A program made the position numbers and the translations under genes. This document shows, one piece after another, positions 1 through 8,766 of a DNA stretch of 64,000 nucleotides (position 1 is its first letter; each line of letters begins with the position of its first letter). Source of the stretch: Marseilla massiliensis (GTDB taxonomy: Bacteria > Bacteroidota > Bacteroidia > Bacteroidales > Bacteroidaceae); the NCBI RefSeq assembly GCF_016899955.1, contig NZ_JACJJL010000013.1:49158-113157 (forward strand), written 5' to 3'. The notes under the pieces were generated by a model. That model did no database searches and was not told the origin of the DNA. It worked only from the letters and a program-made list of their open reading frames with translations.

Positions 1-1389
1 TTCATACGCACAGGAGAATATTACTCAGCGGCAGACTTGCAGAAGACTTACGGGCATTTCGGGCGACTGCAGGCCGTGAAGTATACAAACATTGGGTTTC
101 GCGAGAATGCAGACAGCCTGTTGCTCGATTGCGACATTCAGGTGAGCACCAACAAGCCGAGCACCATAAGCTTTCAGCCCGAAGGAACCAACACGGCGGG
201 TGACTTGGGCGCCGCGGCCTCTTTGACTTACCAGAACCGAAATCTGTTCCGTGGCTCCGAGGTGTTGAGCGTTGAGTTGCGCGGGGCTTACGAAGCCATA
301 CGGGGCTTGGAGGGCTATGCCAACGAGAATTTCGAAGAGTATAGCGTTGAGACGCGCCTGCTGTTCCCGCGGTTCATAGCCCCCTTCCTGTCGGGAAACT
401 TTACCCGCCGCACAACGGCCACGTCTGAAGTGTCATTCCTCTACGACCTGCAAAACCGACCCGAATACCACCGCCGCGTCCTTTCCGTTGCGTGGCGGTA
501 CAAGTGGAGCGATGCCAACCACCACGACCGGTACCAGATTGACCTCATTGATCTCAACTATGTCTTCATGCCTTGGATATCAGACACGTTCCGGCGCGAC
601 TACCTCGAGGATGAAAGCAACAGGAACGCGATACTTAGGTATAACTATGAAGACCTGTTCATAATGCGCTTCGGGCTTGGGTATACATACAATAACGGGC
701 TTTATGCCATTAAGGCTAACATTGAAAGCGCTGGCAATGTGCTGGGGCTGGGGGCAAAGGCATTCGGGTTTTCAAAGAACGAACAGGGCCAATACAAGTT
801 GTTCAACATCGCTTACGCACAATATGTAAAGGGCGATTTCGACTTCACTCGCAACATACGGTTTGACTACAACAACTCGTTGGTGTGGCATTTTGGCTTT
901 GGCATAGCCTATCCTTACGGCAACAGCACCATCCTTCCGTTTGAGAAGCGCTACTTTTCGGGTGGCGCCAATAGCGTGAGGGGGTGGAGTGTGCGAAGCC
1001 TGGGGCCGGGCCGGTTTGTCGGGCGCGACGGTAACATCGACTTCATTAACCAGACCGGTGACATGAAGATAGACATAAACATGGAGTACAGGGCCCATCT
1101 GTTCTGGAAACTGAATGGGGCTTTGTTCATTGACGCAGGCAATATATGGACTTTGCGCAACTATGACGACCAGCCGGGAGGGCAATTCAAGATAGACGAG
1201 TTTTGGAAGCAGATAGCTGTAAGCTATGGCTTGGGGTTGCGATTGAACTTTGATTACTTCATACTTCGCTTCGACTTTGGAATGAAAGCTATAAACCCAG
1301 CTTACGAGGGCAAGGACCATTATCCCATAGCCTATCCCAAGTTAAGCCGCGACCTCACCTTTCATTTCGCAGTGGGCCTGCCATTCTGA
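1..1389 (+). CDS. Omp85/BamA-TamA family outer membrane protein, 3' part (truncated by window edge)
   Basis: The frame is open from base 1, so the true start lies outside the window and 462 residues are visible. The first ~30 residues resemble the end of a POTRA domain; the rest is a 16-strand-type Omp85 barrel ending in Phe (VGLPF), the usual outer-membrane C-terminal signature. Near nt 955-990 it encodes RYFSGGANSVRGW, the L6 loop with the conserved VRGW motif of BamA/TamA proteins. Family role: insertion or translocation of proteins at the outer membrane. In Bacteroidota such stand-alone copies are often the TamL lipoprotein type, but the N-terminus that would show a lipobox is missing. 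The 3' end overlaps the convergent lipoprotein gene by 35 bp. Confidence 0.9.
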   Translation, partial: FIRTGEYYSAADLQKTYGHFGRLQAVKYTNIGFRENADSLLLDCDIQVSTNKPSTISFQPEGTNTAGDLGAAASLTYQNRNLFRGSEVLSVELRGAYEAIRGLEGYANENFEEYSVETRLLFPRFIAPFLSGNFTRRTTATSEVSFLYDLQNRPEYHRRVLSVAWRYKWSDANHHDRYQIDLIDLNYVFMPWISDTFRRDYLEDESNRNAILRYNYEDLFIMRFGLGYTYNNGLYAIKANIESAGNVLGLGAKAFGFSKNEQGQYKLFNIAYAQYVKGDFDFTRNIRFDYNNSLVWHFGFGIAYPYGNSTILPFEKRYFSGGANSVRGWSVRSLGPGRFVGRDGNIDFINQTGDMKIDINMEYRAHLFWKLNGALFIDAGNIWTLRNYDDQPGGQFKIDEFWKQIAVSYGLGLRLNFDYFILRFDFGMKAINPAYEGKDHYPIAYPKLSRDLTFHFAVGLPF

Positions 1390-1819
1390 TGAGGCATTTG
1401 CCTTCTTTGCATATAAAGTCAAGCCTGTAGTGCGCCTCGTCGACGGTGTGCCCGGGCTTTCCAATCGTATCGAGCACCAAGGCGTTGTTTACCTTTATAA
1501 GCGCAGTGCCGGTGGAGTCGCTATTGTTGAAGCTTATGTCGACGATGCTTACCGTTGCGTCAGACTCTTTGGACCGCATAGCCTCAATGTCGCTTTCTTG
1601 TATGTTAGATGCCACATAGCTAATCCACTTCCGGCTGTCGTCAGTGCAGTAGCTTGCCGCTCCCTTAAGGTCAAAGTTGAAATATGCCTCGGAGAACCCA
1701 AGCACATCGTGTTCAATCATTTCCTTTTCGTCTCCCGAGATGCCGCTGCATGATAGCTGCAGCCCCGCAGCAATGGCCATCGCCACGACTGCCTTTGCCT
1801 TGTCAAAATATGAAGTCAT
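1355..1819 (-). CDS. small lipoprotein, unknown function
   Basis: 154 residues. The N-terminus has a basic stretch, a hydrophobic segment and LQLSC, a signal peptidase II lipobox with Cys at about residue 24, so the product is a lipoprotein. The mature part (about 130 residues) alternates helix and strand and resembles the small NTF2-like DUF4878-type lipoproteins common in Bacteroidota; that is a weak family guess. The gene converges on the Omp85 gene and its last 35 bp lie inside it. A -7-like box (TATATTTG read on the minus strand, 1824-1831) lies only 4 bp upstream of the ATG, which would give a leaderless or nearly leaderless mRNA. Function not known. Confidence 0.75.
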   Translation of the reverse strand: MTSYFDKAKAVVAMAIAAGLQLSCSGISGDEKEMIEHDVLGFSEAYFNFDLKGAASYCTDDSRKWISYVASNIQESDIEAMRSKESDATVSIVDISFNNSDSTGTALIKVNNALVLDTIGKPGHTVDEAHYRLDFICKEGKCLIRMAGPLRNER

Positions 1820-1901
1820 AGTGCAAATATACGCATTTTTTATGGTTTATTTGATTGTAGGCGTCGAGAAAAACATCTTTAAGGGAAAGTTTGTAAATTA
1901 A

Positions 1902-1933
1902 TTTGGCCATTACAGCGTTTTTGATTAATTTTG
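1902..1933 (+). promoter_or_regulatory. sigma-ABfr-type promoter for the metallo-hydrolase/helicase operon
   Basis: TTTG at 1902-1905, 20 bp spacer, TAATTTTG at 1926-1933, a full match to the Bacteroidetes -33/-7 consensus. It predicts a leader of about 140 nt before the ATG at 2081. Confidence 0.65.
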
Positions 1934-2080
1934 CATTTGATATGGCTGTGTCTCTGACTGTATGCTGTAAGCAATCGCACACTTGATTGTATGGCGATGG
2001 TTGCAAAGGCGTGAGGTGGGCAATACGGCGCAGTTTGTTTGATGACACATTCATGATAATCTGTATTAAATTGATTGGAA

Positions 2081-2887
2081 ATGCTGAAATTCATATCCTT
2101 TGGTAGTGGTAGCAGTGGCAATTGCTATTATTTGTTTACCCCTACCGATGGCTTGGTTATTGACGTCGGGCTCGGGCTTCGCACCCTGAAGAAACATTTC
2201 AGGGAATATGGGCTTAGTCTTGCAAACATACATAATATAATTGTGACACACGACCATGCCGACCACATAAAGTCTGTCGGTGCCATGAGCATCGACCTTA
2301 AGGTGCCGGTGTATGCCACAAAGAAAGTGCATGAGGGCATAGAGCGCAACTATTGCGTGCAGAAGAAAGTGCCTCGCGGCATGGTGCGTTGCCTGGAGAA
2401 AGGCCAGACGGTCAAGATAGGCGAGTTTGAGGTAACCCCTTTCGAGGTGCCCCACGACAGCTTGGACAACGTTGGCTACCGTATCGTTTATGGCGACACC
2501 GTGTTTTGCATCATAACAGATGCAGGGCGTGTCACAGAAGAGATGAAAACCCAGATTGGCGATGCCAACTATATTGTGATGGAAGCCAATTATGACGACG
2601 ACATGCTAATGGGTGGGCCATACCCTCAGTACTTGAAGCACAGGATATCGAGCGGCACCGGCCATCTGAGCAATGGCAACTGCGCATGTGCCCTTGCTGA
2701 AAATGCCACCGAGAAGTTGCGCGCCGTATGGCTTTGCCATCTGAGTGAGGAAAACAACCACCCGGAGCTGGCGCGGAAGACTGTGGAGACAGCTTTGAAG
2801 AACAGCCCGTGCAATGCGGCAGCCGAGGCCGAACTCGTGGTGCTGAAGCGAAAGACACCGACCGGGATTTACGAACTTGAACTGTAA
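2081..2887 (+). CDS. MBL-fold metallo-hydrolase, WalJ/YycJ type
   Basis: 268 residues from ATG 2081; an in-frame TTG six bases upstream is the only other candidate and is less likely. The N-terminus (MLKFISFGSGSSGNCYY) and the metal motif THDHADH at residues 56-62 are typical of the WalJ/YycJ/VicX branch of the metallo-beta-lactamase fold, small cytosolic hydrolases, some with 5'-3' exonuclease activity on DNA. Further metal ligands are visible as H..D near PHDSLDNVGY and ITDAGRVT, and HLSNGN follows. It is followed after 11 bp by a DEAD-box helicase gene, so the two are probably co-transcribed. The physiological substrate cannot be read from the sequence. Confidence 0.85.
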   Translation: MLKFISFGSGSSGNCYYLFTPTDGLVIDVGLGLRTLKKHFREYGLSLANIHNIIVTHDHADHIKSVGAMSIDLKVPVYATKKVHEGIERNYCVQKKVPRGMVRCLEKGQTVKIGEFEVTPFEVPHDSLDNVGYRIVYGDTVFCIITDAGRVTEEMKTQIGDANYIVMEANYDDDMLMGGPYPQYLKHRISSGTGHLSNGNCACALAENATEKLRAVWLCHLSEENNHPELARKTVETALKNSPCNAAAEAELVVLKRKTPTGIYELEL

Positions 2888-2898
2888 AAGCATAGAAT

Positions 2899-4218
2899 AT
2901 GACTAATGAAATACAACAGATACTGGATAGGCTGGGGATGGCCCGGCTAAACCAGATGCAGCTTGACACCTATCGGGAGGTGAACGGTACCGATGCCGAC
3001 GTGGTGGTAGTGTCGCCAACAGGTTCGGGCAAGACGCTTGCATACATGCTCCCGTTGGCCGGTATGATAGATGTGTCGTCCGACGCGGTGCAGGCTGTGG
3101 TCATAGTGCCCAACCGAGAGCTGGCGTTGCAGTCGGCTGAAGTAATGGGCCGTTTCGGCCTGCACATACGTACGGTGTGCTGCTATGGCGGCCGCCCGGC
3201 CATGGACGAGCACCGCGTCATAAGGCAGGTGGCGCCCCATGTGGTGTTTGGCACACCGGGCCGCCTCAACGATCATTTTGACAAAGGCAACCTCTCGCCG
3301 TACACTGCGCGCTTCCTTGTGATTGACGAGTTTGACAAATGCCTTGAAATGGGCTTCCATAATGAGATGGCAAAGCTGCTAAAAAGGCTCTCGGGGGTGA
3401 GGAGGCGATTCCTGCTGTCGGCCACAGACGCCGACAGGATACCCGACTTCGTAAACGCGCGCCACGTGGCGAAGGTTGATTATTCCGAGGGAGGGATATC
3501 TTCGCGCGTAGAGCAGTATTGTCTCAAGAGCGCCGACAAGGACAAGTTGGAGGCCTTGGGCAACCTGCTGTGCACGATTGGGCGGCAGAGCAGCATGGTA
3601 TTCCTGAATTACCGCGACAGCGTTGAGCGCGTGGCGTCTTATTTGCGCGGCCGGGGCTTTGGCGTGAGCGCGTTCCACGGAGGATTGGAACAGCCCGAGC
3701 GTGAGGCCGCCTTGTACAGGTTTGGCAATGGGAGTGCAAATGTGCTTGTGTCAACCGACTTGGCATCGAGAGGGTTGGACATTCCCGATGTCGACAATAT
3801 CATACACTACCACATGCCGCTTACCAGGGAGTCGTACATACACAGGGTTGGCCGTACGGCCCGTTGGGATGCTACGGGAAAGTCGTTTTTCATTCTGTCG
3901 CCCGACGAGAGCTTGCCCGATTTTGTGGAAAAAGAGTGCTCACCTATTACGTTGCCCGAGCAAATGCCCGGCGTGCCACAGCCCAAGATGGAGACATTAT
4001 ATATAGGGAAAGGCAAGAAAGACAAGATAAGCAAGGGAGACATCGTCGGGTTCCTTTGCAAGAAAGGCGGATTGGACAGCAGCGCCATCGGTAGGATTGA
4101 CGTCAAGGAGCGCTACTGCTATGTGGCCGTCAGCCGTGAAAAGGTGGGCCAAGTGCTCTCAATGGCCGGTGGAGAAAAGATTAAAGGCATCAAGACTATA
4201 GTCGAGGTGGTCAGGTAA
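2899..4218 (+). CDS. DEAD-box RNA helicase with DbpA-like C-terminal domain (motif II is DEFD)
   Basis: 439 residues. All superfamily 2 motifs can be read in order: PTGSGKT (40-46), PNRELALQ, GTPGRL, DEFD (143-146), SAT, HGG, STDLASRGLDIPDV and HRVGRTAR. The last ~75 residues (from about METLYIGKGKKDKISKGDIV) match the fold and pattern of the RRM-like DbpA RNA-binding domain, which in E. coli DbpA binds 23S rRNA hairpin 92; a role in ribosome assembly is therefore likely. Motif II reads DEFD where DEAD is usual; the acidic residues needed for Mg-ATP are kept. It follows the metallo-hydrolase by 11 bp. A hairpin 22 bp downstream ends the unit. Confidence 0.9.
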   Translation: MTNEIQQILDRLGMARLNQMQLDTYREVNGTDADVVVVSPTGSGKTLAYMLPLAGMIDVSSDAVQAVVIVPNRELALQSAEVMGRFGLHIRTVCCYGGRPAMDEHRVIRQVAPHVVFGTPGRLNDHFDKGNLSPYTARFLVIDEFDKCLEMGFHNEMAKLLKRLSGVRRRFLLSATDADRIPDFVNARHVAKVDYSEGGISSRVEQYCLKSADKDKLEALGNLLCTIGRQSSMVFLNYRDSVERVASYLRGRGFGVSAFHGGLEQPEREAALYRFGNGSANVLVSTDLASRGLDIPDVDNIIHYHMPLTRESYIHRVGRTARWDATGKSFFILSPDESLPDFVEKECSPITLPEQMPGVPQPKMETLYIGKGKKDKISKGDIVGFLCKKGGLDSSAIGRIDVKERYCYVAVSREKVGQVLSMAGGEKIKGIKTIVEVVR

Positions 4219-4240
4219 GCCCCTGCCCGCTGCATGTTTT

Positions 4241-4279
4241 ACCCAGGCCAGGCCGTGCGGTCTAGCCTGGGTTTGTTGT
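4241..4279 (+). terminator. hairpin terminator after the DEAD-box helicase
   Basis: Arms ACCCAGGC (4241-4248) and GCCTGGGT (4265-4272) are perfect complements with a 16-nt loop, followed by a T/G-rich tail. Confidence 0.55.
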
Positions 4280-4564
4280 AATATATTATTACCATTCCGG
4301 CCTGTTGGCATAACAGCTTGTGCCACAATGCGTTGTGTTTCGGGTCATTTTATGCTGCCATACGGCCCGTTTCGTCTGCACGTTCGTGCCGTTTGGTCTA
4401 TCAAAGTGGCCTGTTTGAGGATTTAAGGCCAGATTTTTGACATTGTGCATAAGCACGTTGTAAATATTAATTTTTGTATGCGCACACAGTCGCTACAGCA
4501 GGGTGAGAGGTTACAAAGACACTAATAAAAAGCTCGCAGTATGTTAATATTCTTCTGAAATAAT

Positions 4565-4595
4565 TTTGCCGAATGAAATAAAAAGCGTATCTTCG
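4565..4595 (+). promoter_or_regulatory. serC promoter
   Basis: TTTG at 4565-4568, 19 bp, TATCTTCG at 4588-4595; one mismatch to TAnnTTTG. Leader of about 40 nt to ATG 4645. Confidence 0.6.
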
Positions 4596-4644
4596 CACAC
4601 AGATAGAAATCAAAGTAGTCATTAACTAAAAAACTATCAGCAAC

Positions 4645-5712
4645 ATGAAGAAGTACAACTTTAATGCCGGTCCGTCAATACTTCCGAGGGAAGTTATTGA
4701 GAATACAGCTAAGCAATGTCTCGATTTCAACGGCTCTGGTCTGTCGCTCATGGAGATAAGCCATAGGGCAAAGGATTTCCAGCCTGTAGTAGACGAGGCT
4801 GTAGCACTTATCAAGGAGTTGCTCCAGATACCTGAGGGCTATTCCGTTTTGTTCTTGGGCGGTGGCGCTTCATTGGAGTTCTGCATGGTGCCTTACAACT
4901 TCCTCATTAAGAAAGCTGCCTACCTCAATACAGGCACTTGGTCGAAGAAGGCCATAAAAGAGGCGAAGCTTTTCGGTGAGGTGGTCGAGGTGGCCTCGTC
5001 GGCAGAGAGTAACTTTACCTACATTCCGAAAGGTTGGTCGTGTCCTACCGACGTTGACTATCTGCACGTGACTACGAACAACACTATCTTCGGCACCGAG
5101 ATACGCACAGATCTCGATGTTCCGGTGCCGATGATAGCCGATATGTCTTCAGATATATTTAGCCGTCCGGTGGATGTAAGCAAGTATGACTGCATCTATG
5201 CCGGCGCACAGAAGAACCTGGCAATGGCCGGCGTGACACTTGTCATCGTTAAGGACGAGAAGTTGGGCCGCGCTCCGCGCCAGATACCTACAATGCTTGA
5301 TTACCGTACACACGTTGAGAAGGGGTCGATGTTCAACACTCCGCCCGTGGTGCCGATATATTGCGCTCTCGAAACCCTGCGCTGGTTGAAGAACAACGGA
5401 GGCCTCGAGGCTATGGACAAGCTCGCACACGAGAGGGCAGAAATATTGTATGGCGAGATAGACAGGAACAAGCTGTTCCGCGGAACGGTTAAGGAGGAAG
5501 ACCGCTCGCTTATGAACATCTGCTTCGTTATGAACGATGAGTATGCCGAACTCGAGAAGCCGTTCTTGGAGTATGCCATGTCAAAGGGCATGGTAGGCAT
5601 CAAGGGCCACCGCAGTGTGGGCGGATTCCGTGCAAGCTGCTACAACGCACAGACCATAGAGGGCGTCAATGCGCTTGTGCAGTGCATGAAGGAATTTGAG
5701 GCAAGCCATTGA
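4645..5712 (+). CDS. serC: phosphoserine aminotransferase
   Basis: 355 residues, the normal family length. The N-terminus [12 protein letters not shown] and the segment [12 protein letters not shown] are signatures of SerC. The PLP lysine is K190 in IYAGAQKN. It converts 3-phosphohydroxypyruvate and glutamate to phosphoserine (and can act in PLP synthesis), in the cytosol. serA follows 111 bp later, so both steps of serine synthesis lie together. The gap contains an imperfect hairpin (5746-5754 with 5786-5794) that could trim or protect the mRNA between them. Confidence 0.96.
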   Translation: MKKYNFNAGPSILPREVIENTAKQCLDFNGSGLSLMEISHRAKDFQPVVDEAVALIKELLQIPEGYSVLFLGGGASLEFCMVPYNFLIKKAAYLNTGTWSKKAIKEAKLFGEVVEVASSAESNFTYIPKGWSCPTDVDYLHVTTNNTIFGTEIRTDLDVPVPMIADMSSDIFSRPVDVSKYDCIYAGAQKNLAMAGVTLVIVKDEKLGRAPRQIPTMLDYRTHVEKGSMFNTPPVVPIYCALETLRWLKNNGGLEAMDKLAHERAEILYGEIDRNKLFRGTVKEEDRSLMNICFVMNDEYAELEKPFLEYAMSKGMVGIKGHRSVGGFRASCYNAQTIEGVNALVQCMKEFEASH

Positions 5713-5745
5713 CTCACCGGCCCGATACGGGCAATATAAAATATG

Positions 5746-5794
5746 TGGAGTCGCGGCAGGACATGGCATGGGATATGTGACTGTTGCGGCTCCA
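5746..5794 (+). other. imperfect hairpin between serC and serA
   Basis: TGGAGTCGC (5746-5754) pairs with GCGGCTCCA (5786-5794) with one mismatch; inside it ACATGG..ATATGT can pair further. No T-run follows, so it is more likely an mRNA processing or stability element than a full terminator. Confidence 0.4.
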
Positions 5795-5823
5795 CTATAG
5801 TTTAATTTCAAAACACAAATGCT

Positions 5824-6741
5824 ATGAAGGTACTGGTAGCAACAGAGAAGCCTTTTGCAGCTGAGGCAGTGAAAGGCATCAAGGAAGAAATTGAAAGTGC
5901 AGGCAACGAGTGTGTGTTGTTGGAAAAGTATGCTGACGTGTCTCAGCTGTTGGATGCTGTCAAGGATGCCGACGCTATGATTGTGCGCTCCGACAAGGTT
6001 ACGCCGGCTGTAATCGATGCCGCCGGGAAATTGAAGATTGTGGTCAGGGCCGGTGCTGGTTATGATTCAATTGACACTGCATACGCCAAGCAAAAGAATA
6101 TAGTGGTTGAGAACACTCCCGGACAGAACTCGAATGCTGTTGCGGAGCTTGTTTTTGGACTGTTGGTCTATGCAGTCCGCAATTTCTATAACGGGAAGTC
6201 GGGCACCGAATTGCTTGGCAAGAAGTTGGGAATACTGGCGTTTGGCAATGTCGGGCGCAACGTGGCGCGCATAGCCAAGGGCTTCGGCATGGACATTTAT
6301 GCTTATGATGCCTATTGCCCCAAGTCTGCAATTGAAGACGCAGGCGTGAAGGCTGTTGACAGCCAGGAGGCGTTGTTTGAGCTGTGCGACATCGTTTCGC
6401 TCCATATCCCGGCTACGGCTGAGACAAAGGGCAGCATAAACCATGACCTTGTAGGCAAGATGAGGAAGGGGGGCATTGTGGTCAACACAGCCCGTAAGGA
6501 AGTGATCGACGAGGCCGGATTGCTGAAACTTATGGAAGAGCGCCCCGACTTGAAGTACATTACAGACATAAAGCCAGATGCAGATGCAGACTTTGCAAAG
6601 TTTGAGGGCCGCTATTTCAGCACGCCGAAAAAGATGGGTGCCCAGACAGCCGAGGCAAACACCAATGCCGGCATCGCTGCTGCACGCCAGATAAATGCAT
6701 TCTTTGCGACAGGTGACACCCGTTTCCAGGTAAATAAATAG
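5824..6741 (+). CDS. serA: D-3-phosphoglycerate dehydrogenase, short (no ACT domain) form
   Basis: 305 residues, D-isomer 2-hydroxyacid dehydrogenase fold only, without the ASB/ACT regulatory domains, so serine feedback through ACT is not expected. The NAD fold shows LGILAFGNVGRNVARIAKG, and NTARKEVIDEAGL is the catalytic-Arg/Glu region. Where most homologues have TPH (catalytic His), this protein has TPKKMGAQTAEAN with Lys at about 269. This His-to-Lys form is, to my knowledge, usual for Bacteroidota and for the related Entamoeba enzyme. It oxidises 3-phosphoglycerate to phosphohydroxypyruvate, the substrate of the adjacent SerC. The DUF1015 gene starts 7 bp after its stop. Confidence 0.92.
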   Translation: MKVLVATEKPFAAEAVKGIKEEIESAGNECVLLEKYADVSQLLDAVKDADAMIVRSDKVTPAVIDAAGKLKIVVRAGAGYDSIDTAYAKQKNIVVENTPGQNSNAVAELVFGLLVYAVRNFYNGKSGTELLGKKLGILAFGNVGRNVARIAKGFGMDIYAYDAYCPKSAIEDAGVKAVDSQEALFELCDIVSLHIPATAETKGSINHDLVGKMRKGGIVVNTARKEVIDEAGLLKLMEERPDLKYITDIKPDADADFAKFEGRYFSTPKKMGAQTAEANTNAGIAAARQINAFFATGDTRFQVNK

Positions 6742-6748
6742 CAGGCTT

Positions 6749-7996
6749 ATGGCAACGATAAAACCATTCAGGGGATTGCGCCCTCCCAAGGAACTTGTTG
6801 AGAAAGTAGAGTCGCGTCCGTATGATGTGCTCAATTCAGAAGAGGCTAGGGCAGAGGCCGGCGACAACGCAATGAGCCTTTACCACATTATTAAGCCCGA
6901 AATCGATTTTGAACCCGGCACGAGTGAATACGACCCTCGTGTTTACAGTAAGGCCACCGAGAACTTCGAGGCATTCCAACACAACGGATGGCTTGTGCAG
7001 GACAAGGACGAGCACTATTACATCTATGCCCAGACTATGAACGGCAAGACCCAATACGGGCTTGTGGTCGGGGCTTATGTAGACGATTACCTCAACGGTG
7101 TGATAAAGAAACATGAGCTTACACGGCGTGACAAAGAGGAAGACCGGATGAAGCATGTGCGTGCGACAAACGCCAACATGGAGCCCGTGTTCTTTGCATA
7201 CCCCGACAACGAGGTGCTCGACAAACTGATAAACAGATATGCTGCCACAGAGCCGGAGTATGATTTCATTGCTCCCATCGACGGCTTCCGCCATCAGTTC
7301 TGGGTAATTAGCGACCCTGCCGACATGCAAGCCATTACGGCGGAGTTTGCCAAGATGCCGTCGTTGTATATTGCCGACGGTCATCACAGGTCGGCAGCTG
7401 CGGCATTGGTCGGTGCAGAGAAAGCTCGCCAGAATCCCAACCACAGGGGCGATGAGGAATACAATTACTTCATGGCGGTGTGCTTCCAGGCATCGCAGCT
7501 TACCATTCTTGACTATAACCGCGTGATAAAAGACTTGAATGGTCTTACTGCAGATGAGTTCCTCAAGGCTTTGTCTGTAGATTTCGTAGTTGAAGACAAA
7601 GGCACCGACGCCTACCGTCCGTCTCGGTTGCATGAGTTTTCGCTTTACCTCGACGGCCACTGGTTCAGTCTTGTGGCCAAGCCGGGTACGTTCGACGATG
7701 CCGACCCGATAGGGGTGCTCGACGTTGACATATCAAGCCGTCTCATACTCGACAAAATACTTGGCATAAAGGATTTGAGAAGCGACAAGCGTATCGACTT
7801 TGTCGGTGGCCTGCGTGGACTCGATGAGCTGAAACGCCGTGTAGATAGCGGTGAGATGCGGATAGCGCTGGCGTTGTATCCTGTGTCAATGAAGCAGATA
7901 ATGGACATTGCCGACAGTGGTAAAATAATGCCCCCGAAAGCTACATGGTTTGAGCCAAAGCTTCGTTCGGGGCTGGTTGTACATAAATTGTCGTGA
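6749..7996 (+). CDS. DUF1015 family protein
   Basis: 415 residues beginning ATIKPFRGLRPP, the typical start of the DUF1015 family (COG4198). The conserved YIADGHHRSAAA block lies near residue 210. The family is cytosolic and its biochemical role is not firmly known. It very often sits with serA/serC, as here (7 bp after serA), which points to a job linked to serine or phosphoserine metabolism; that is inference from context only. Its TGA stop overlaps the ATG of the next gene by one base. Confidence 0.88.
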   Translation: MATIKPFRGLRPPKELVEKVESRPYDVLNSEEARAEAGDNAMSLYHIIKPEIDFEPGTSEYDPRVYSKATENFEAFQHNGWLVQDKDEHYYIYAQTMNGKTQYGLVVGAYVDDYLNGVIKKHELTRRDKEEDRMKHVRATNANMEPVFFAYPDNEVLDKLINRYAATEPEYDFIAPIDGFRHQFWVISDPADMQAITAEFAKMPSLYIADGHHRSAAAALVGAEKARQNPNHRGDEEYNYFMAVCFQASQLTILDYNRVIKDLNGLTADEFLKALSVDFVVEDKGTDAYRPSRLHEFSLYLDGHWFSLVAKPGTFDDADPIGVLDVDISSRLILDKILGIKDLRSDKRIDFVGGLRGLDELKRRVDSGEMRIALALYPVSMKQIMDIADSGKIMPPKATWFEPKLRSGLVVHKLS

Positions 7997-8586
7997 TGGT
8001 AGATGAGTATCTGACAATCGACGATGCGAAAATAGGCGAGGGATATTACTCCGAAAAGCGGAGTAAGTTCCTCGCTTTCGCCCATCATGTGTCCGACGTT
8101 GACGAGGTCAAAGGCATCATTGAGCAATATCGGAAAAAATATTTTGATGCCCGACATGTTTGTTATGCCTATATGCTGGGTGCAGAGCGGCTGCAGTTCA
8201 GGGCCAATGACGACGGAGAGCCAAGCGGGACAGGCGGTAAGCCGATACTGGGCCAGATTAACAGCAATGAACTGACCGACGTTCTTGTTGTCGTCATCAG
8301 GTATTACGGAGGGGTGAACCTGGGAACCGGCGGACTGATAGTGGCATACCGCACGGCCGCCGCCGCCGCAATTGCAGATTCAACCATAGTTACCAGGCAG
8401 GTTGAAGAGCTGGTAAAATTCAGTTTCCCGTATGTGATGATGAACTCGGTCATGCGCATTGTAAAAGAGATGTCGCCAAAGATAATTTCCCAGACATACG
8501 ACAACACTTGCGAGATGACATTTTCCATCCGCAAGTCGGAGGCGGCGGTGCTTCGTGAAAAATTGGATAAATTATCCTTCGAATAA
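7996..8586 (+). CDS. YigZ/IMPACT family protein
   Basis: 196 residues from ATG 7996, which shares one base with the upstream stop (TGATG), a classic coupled start; a GTG directly before it is also in frame. The central stretch DDGEPSGTGGKPIL and the following YYGGVNLGTGGL are the signature of the UPF0029/IMPACT family (YigZ in E. coli, YvyE in Bacillus). The C-terminal third matches the DUF1949 EF-G-like fold. The precise function is unsettled; eukaryotic IMPACT acts on Gcn2 control of translation. Last gene of the serC operon. Confidence 0.9.
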   Translation: MVDEYLTIDDAKIGEGYYSEKRSKFLAFAHHVSDVDEVKGIIEQYRKKYFDARHVCYAYMLGAERLQFRANDDGEPSGTGGKPILGQINSNELTDVLVVVIRYYGGVNLGTGGLIVAYRTAAAAAIADSTIVTRQVEELVKFSFPYVMMNSVMRIVKEMSPKIISQTYDNTCEMTFSIRKSEAAVLREKLDKLSFE

Positions 8587-8587
8587 T

Positions 8588-8618
8588 TTTGTCGTTTCAA
8601 GAAATAGTTGTATCTTTG
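8588..8618 (+). promoter_or_regulatory. tRNA-Ser promoter
   Basis: TTTG at 8588-8591, exactly 19 bp, TATCTTTG at 8611-8618. It starts right at the end of the yigZ gene, so the -33 element overlaps neither gene by more than its last base. Confidence 0.75.
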
Positions 8619-8633
8619 CACTCGCAAAAATGA

Positions 8634-8721
8634 GGAAGGTTGGCAGAGTGATCGAATGCGCTGGACTCGAAATCCGGTATACCCTTTCCGGGTATCGGGG
8701 GTTTGAATCCCTCACCTTCCG
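8634..8721 (+). tRNA. tRNA-Ser (anticodon CGA)
   Basis: Acceptor arms GGAAGGT (8634-8640) and ACCTTCC (8714-8720) pair fully, with discriminator G. The anticodon stem CTGGA/TCCGG encloses the loop CTCGAAA, anticodon CGA, read UCG serine codons. A long variable arm (ATACCC-TTTCC-GGGTAT) is the class II mark of tRNA-Ser. The T loop is GTTTGAATC. CCA is not encoded. Confidence 0.95.
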
Positions 8722-8731
8722 CTTGGAGGAT

Positions 8732-8766
8732 AAAAGGAAGCCTGACTGAAGGCTTCCTTTTTTGTT
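8732..8766 (+). terminator. rho-independent terminator after tRNA-Ser
   Basis: AAAAGGAAGCC / GGCTTCCTTTT stem with a short loop followed by TTTTGTTTTTT. Confidence 0.85.

Larger units (their letters stand above)
4219..4644. other. intergenic region: terminator, one repeat-family copy, serC promoter
   Basis: No ORF with coding character. It holds the helicase terminator (4241-4279), a partial copy of the GC-rich intergenic repeat (4358-4374 and the related CCGTTTGG stretch after it), then A+T-rich DNA and the serC promoter (4565-4595). Confidence 0.6.

Noticed and set aside
8555..8749. 64-residue plus-strand ORF over the tRNA
   Set aside because: It reads straight through tRNA-Ser; such ORFs are products of the tRNA sequence.
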